Virus record (IMG/VR): IMGVR_UViG_3300043775_001061
Span: 1-27,481 of that record
From: a virus
Direction: 5' to 3' (one strand)
Length of the DNA stretch: 27,481 nucleotides
Part shown: in pieces, positions 26,617 to 27,481 of the stretch
Numbering within the stretch: the first letter of the stretch is position 1
How the letters are laid out: every line of letters starts with the position of its first letter
Program-made: the position numbers and the translations under genes
The notes under the pieces: generated by a model
Seen by the model: only the letters and a program-made list of their open reading frames with translations
Databases searched by the model: none
Told to the model about the DNA's origin: nothing

Positions 26617-27481
26617 TATTGTACCCCGTCGCTCAACAGCGGGTTATTTGTGTCAACGTCACCGCTTTCGCTAGTTGTCGTGGCTTCGGCGCCATCTTCA
26701 CTAAGGCTACCCAAACCATACTTAATGGACAATTCAGCCAAAGTGGCCTGAATGGTTTCAAGCGACTGGTCAGGATCGCCCAAAGAGTCCAAGAACGATT
26801 TCAATTCGACGTTACTGTCGATAGCCTTAGACGACATACCTGTCGCCGCCTTGATGTCCGCCAGCAGCGCTTGACGCAAGTTTGCGATGGTATCCCGCGC
26901 CGACTGCGCTTTTGTCCCGACAGTCCGACCGACAGACGTACCTAGTTTAGTGCTGACGCGGGCGCCGATGTTTTCAGCGGCAGTATTTTCAGCCGATACA
27001 ATTGCTTTTTCTTTTTTCAAAATTTTGTACTGGTCCATGATACGCGACAGCGTACCATCCACACCTTGGCGCGCCTGTTGTTTATCGCCCGGCGCCCCCG
27101 CACCAGCAGCGGGCGCCGCAGGTTTTCCGGCTTTGGGCAGCATACCGATCTCAATACCCTGCGCGTCGTACAGGCGGACGTTACCTTCCGCGTCTGTCTC
27201 GCGGAACGCTACCTTGCCCCCGCCTGCGCCTTCGGCCGCCAATTTGGCCTCTTCTAGCGCCAAACGACGCTCATCCAGCGCCGCGCGGCGGCCAGCCGTC
27301 GCTTCCTGAAGCCGCATGTTGGCGCTAGGCTCAAGCTGGCTGAGGATAAACTTGCCTTCCTCATCCTTGGCCAATTCGGCCCGCAGGATCGTCATCCGCA
27401 TCTTGGGGTCGGCTATGCCCTTGAGGCGCTGCATGAACGGCGTGAAGGCTTCCGCGACCTCCGGGGGCAACAGGGACGTAG
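26616..27481 (-). CDS. Virion-associated protein, 5' end outside window (partial)
   Basis: The frame is open to the right edge; no convincing start before it, so only the C-terminal part is seen (about 288 codons). The part near 27430-27100 is Gln/Glu/Arg-rich (MRLQEATAGRRAALDERRLA) and helical; then a Pro/Ala/Gly linker (AAPAAGAGAPGDKQQARQG). The C-terminus has a helical block TKLGTSVGRTVGTKAQSARD then TIANLRQALLADIKAATGMS, typical of phage internal virion or structural proteins. Coupled TAATG to the next gene. Probably long, and likely an ejection or internal virion protein; the start lies beyond the window. Confidence 0.65.
   Translation of the reverse strand, partial: TSLLPPEVAEAFTPFMQRLKGIADPKMRMTILRAELAKDEEGKFILSQLEPSANMRLQEATAGRRAALDERRLALEEAKLAAEGAGGGKVAFRETDAEGNVRLYDAQGIEIGMLPKAGKPAAPAAGAGAPGDKQQARQGVDGTLSRIMDQYKILKKEKAIVSAENTAAENIGARVSTKLGTSVGRTVGTKAQSARDTIANLRQALLADIKAATGMSSKAIDSNVELKSFLDSLGDPDQSLETIQATLAELSIKYGLGSLSEDGAEATTTSESGDVDTNNPLLSDGVQ

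Noticed and set aside
1-27481. CRISPR array, tRNA genes, integrase or repressor gene
   Set aside because: Looked for on both strands; no regular spaced repeats, no cloverleaf sequence and no recognisable integrase/cI-like helix-turn-helix gene seen. A lysogenic lifestyle cannot be argued from this window.

Overview
This window looks like most of the genome of a tailed double-stranded DNA phage (or an integrated copy), GC-rich and densely packed. The evidence is a small/large terminase pair, a P22-like portal, a phage replication set and a GH24 lysozyme lysis cassette. Nearly all genes overlap by 1-4 bases (ATGA, TGATG, TAATG, GTGA junctions). The host is probably a proteobacterium, most likely an alphaproteobacterium. 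That rests on GC content, TTGAC-N17-TAnnnT promoters, a stand-alone DnaA domain IV-like protein and the overall gene set; it is inference, not proof. The P22-like portal makes a podovirus plausible. No major capsid, tail tube or tail tape gene is in the window. The minus-strand structural module runs off both edges, so those genes probably lie outside it, consistent with a circular or permuted map.

Layout. (1) 1-8744, minus strand: packaging and virion module in transcription order terS, terL, a small beta-rich virion-type protein, four small basic proteins, a repeat-rich low-complexity protein, the portal, a Dps/ferritin-like helical protein, a small structural-type protein, a LamG-like tail/fibre-type protein and a truncated gene at the edge. 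(2) 8745-9980: regulatory region with a candidate packaging site, two small minus-strand genes, an AT-rich tract, phased TACCCCA repeats, paired hairpins and divergent promoters. (3) 10007-12469, plus strand: small, probably early genes including a DnaA domain IV-like protein and several very short membrane peptides. (4) 12466-20586, minus strand: replication/recombination module with primase-helicase, small membrane protein, family A DNA polymerase, PP-loop (PAPS reductase-like) protein, a conserved hypothetical, HNH-AP2 endonuclease, PD-(D/E)XK nuclease (DUF2800-type) and an RNA polymerase alpha-CTD-like protein. (5) 20664-24055, plus strand: VRR-NUC nuclease, C5 cytosine methyltransferase with a second open frame inside it, SNF2-like helicase and small proteins. 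(6) 23940-27481, minus strand: membrane protein, holin, lysozyme, membrane-anchored coiled-coil protein, then two large virion/ejection-type proteins, the last cut by the edge.

How it works together. The primase-helicase, polymerase, VRR-NUC, DUF2800 nuclease and SNF2-like helicase form a largely self-contained replication and recombination set. The methyltransferase probably marks phage DNA. Regulation appears to rest on sigma70-like promoters in two divergent hubs, 9882-9972 and 20612-20657, the second having its two -35 hexamers directly abutting. Two predicted promoters, for terS and VRR-NUC, place the start codon exactly 6 nt after the -10, which predicts leaderless transcripts. The least explained items are the 14-bp inverted repeat with DnaA-box-like cores at three early promoters near a phage DnaA-IV-like gene, the alpha-CTD-like protein that appears to have lost its DNA-contact residues, and the double-coding methyltransferase locus.
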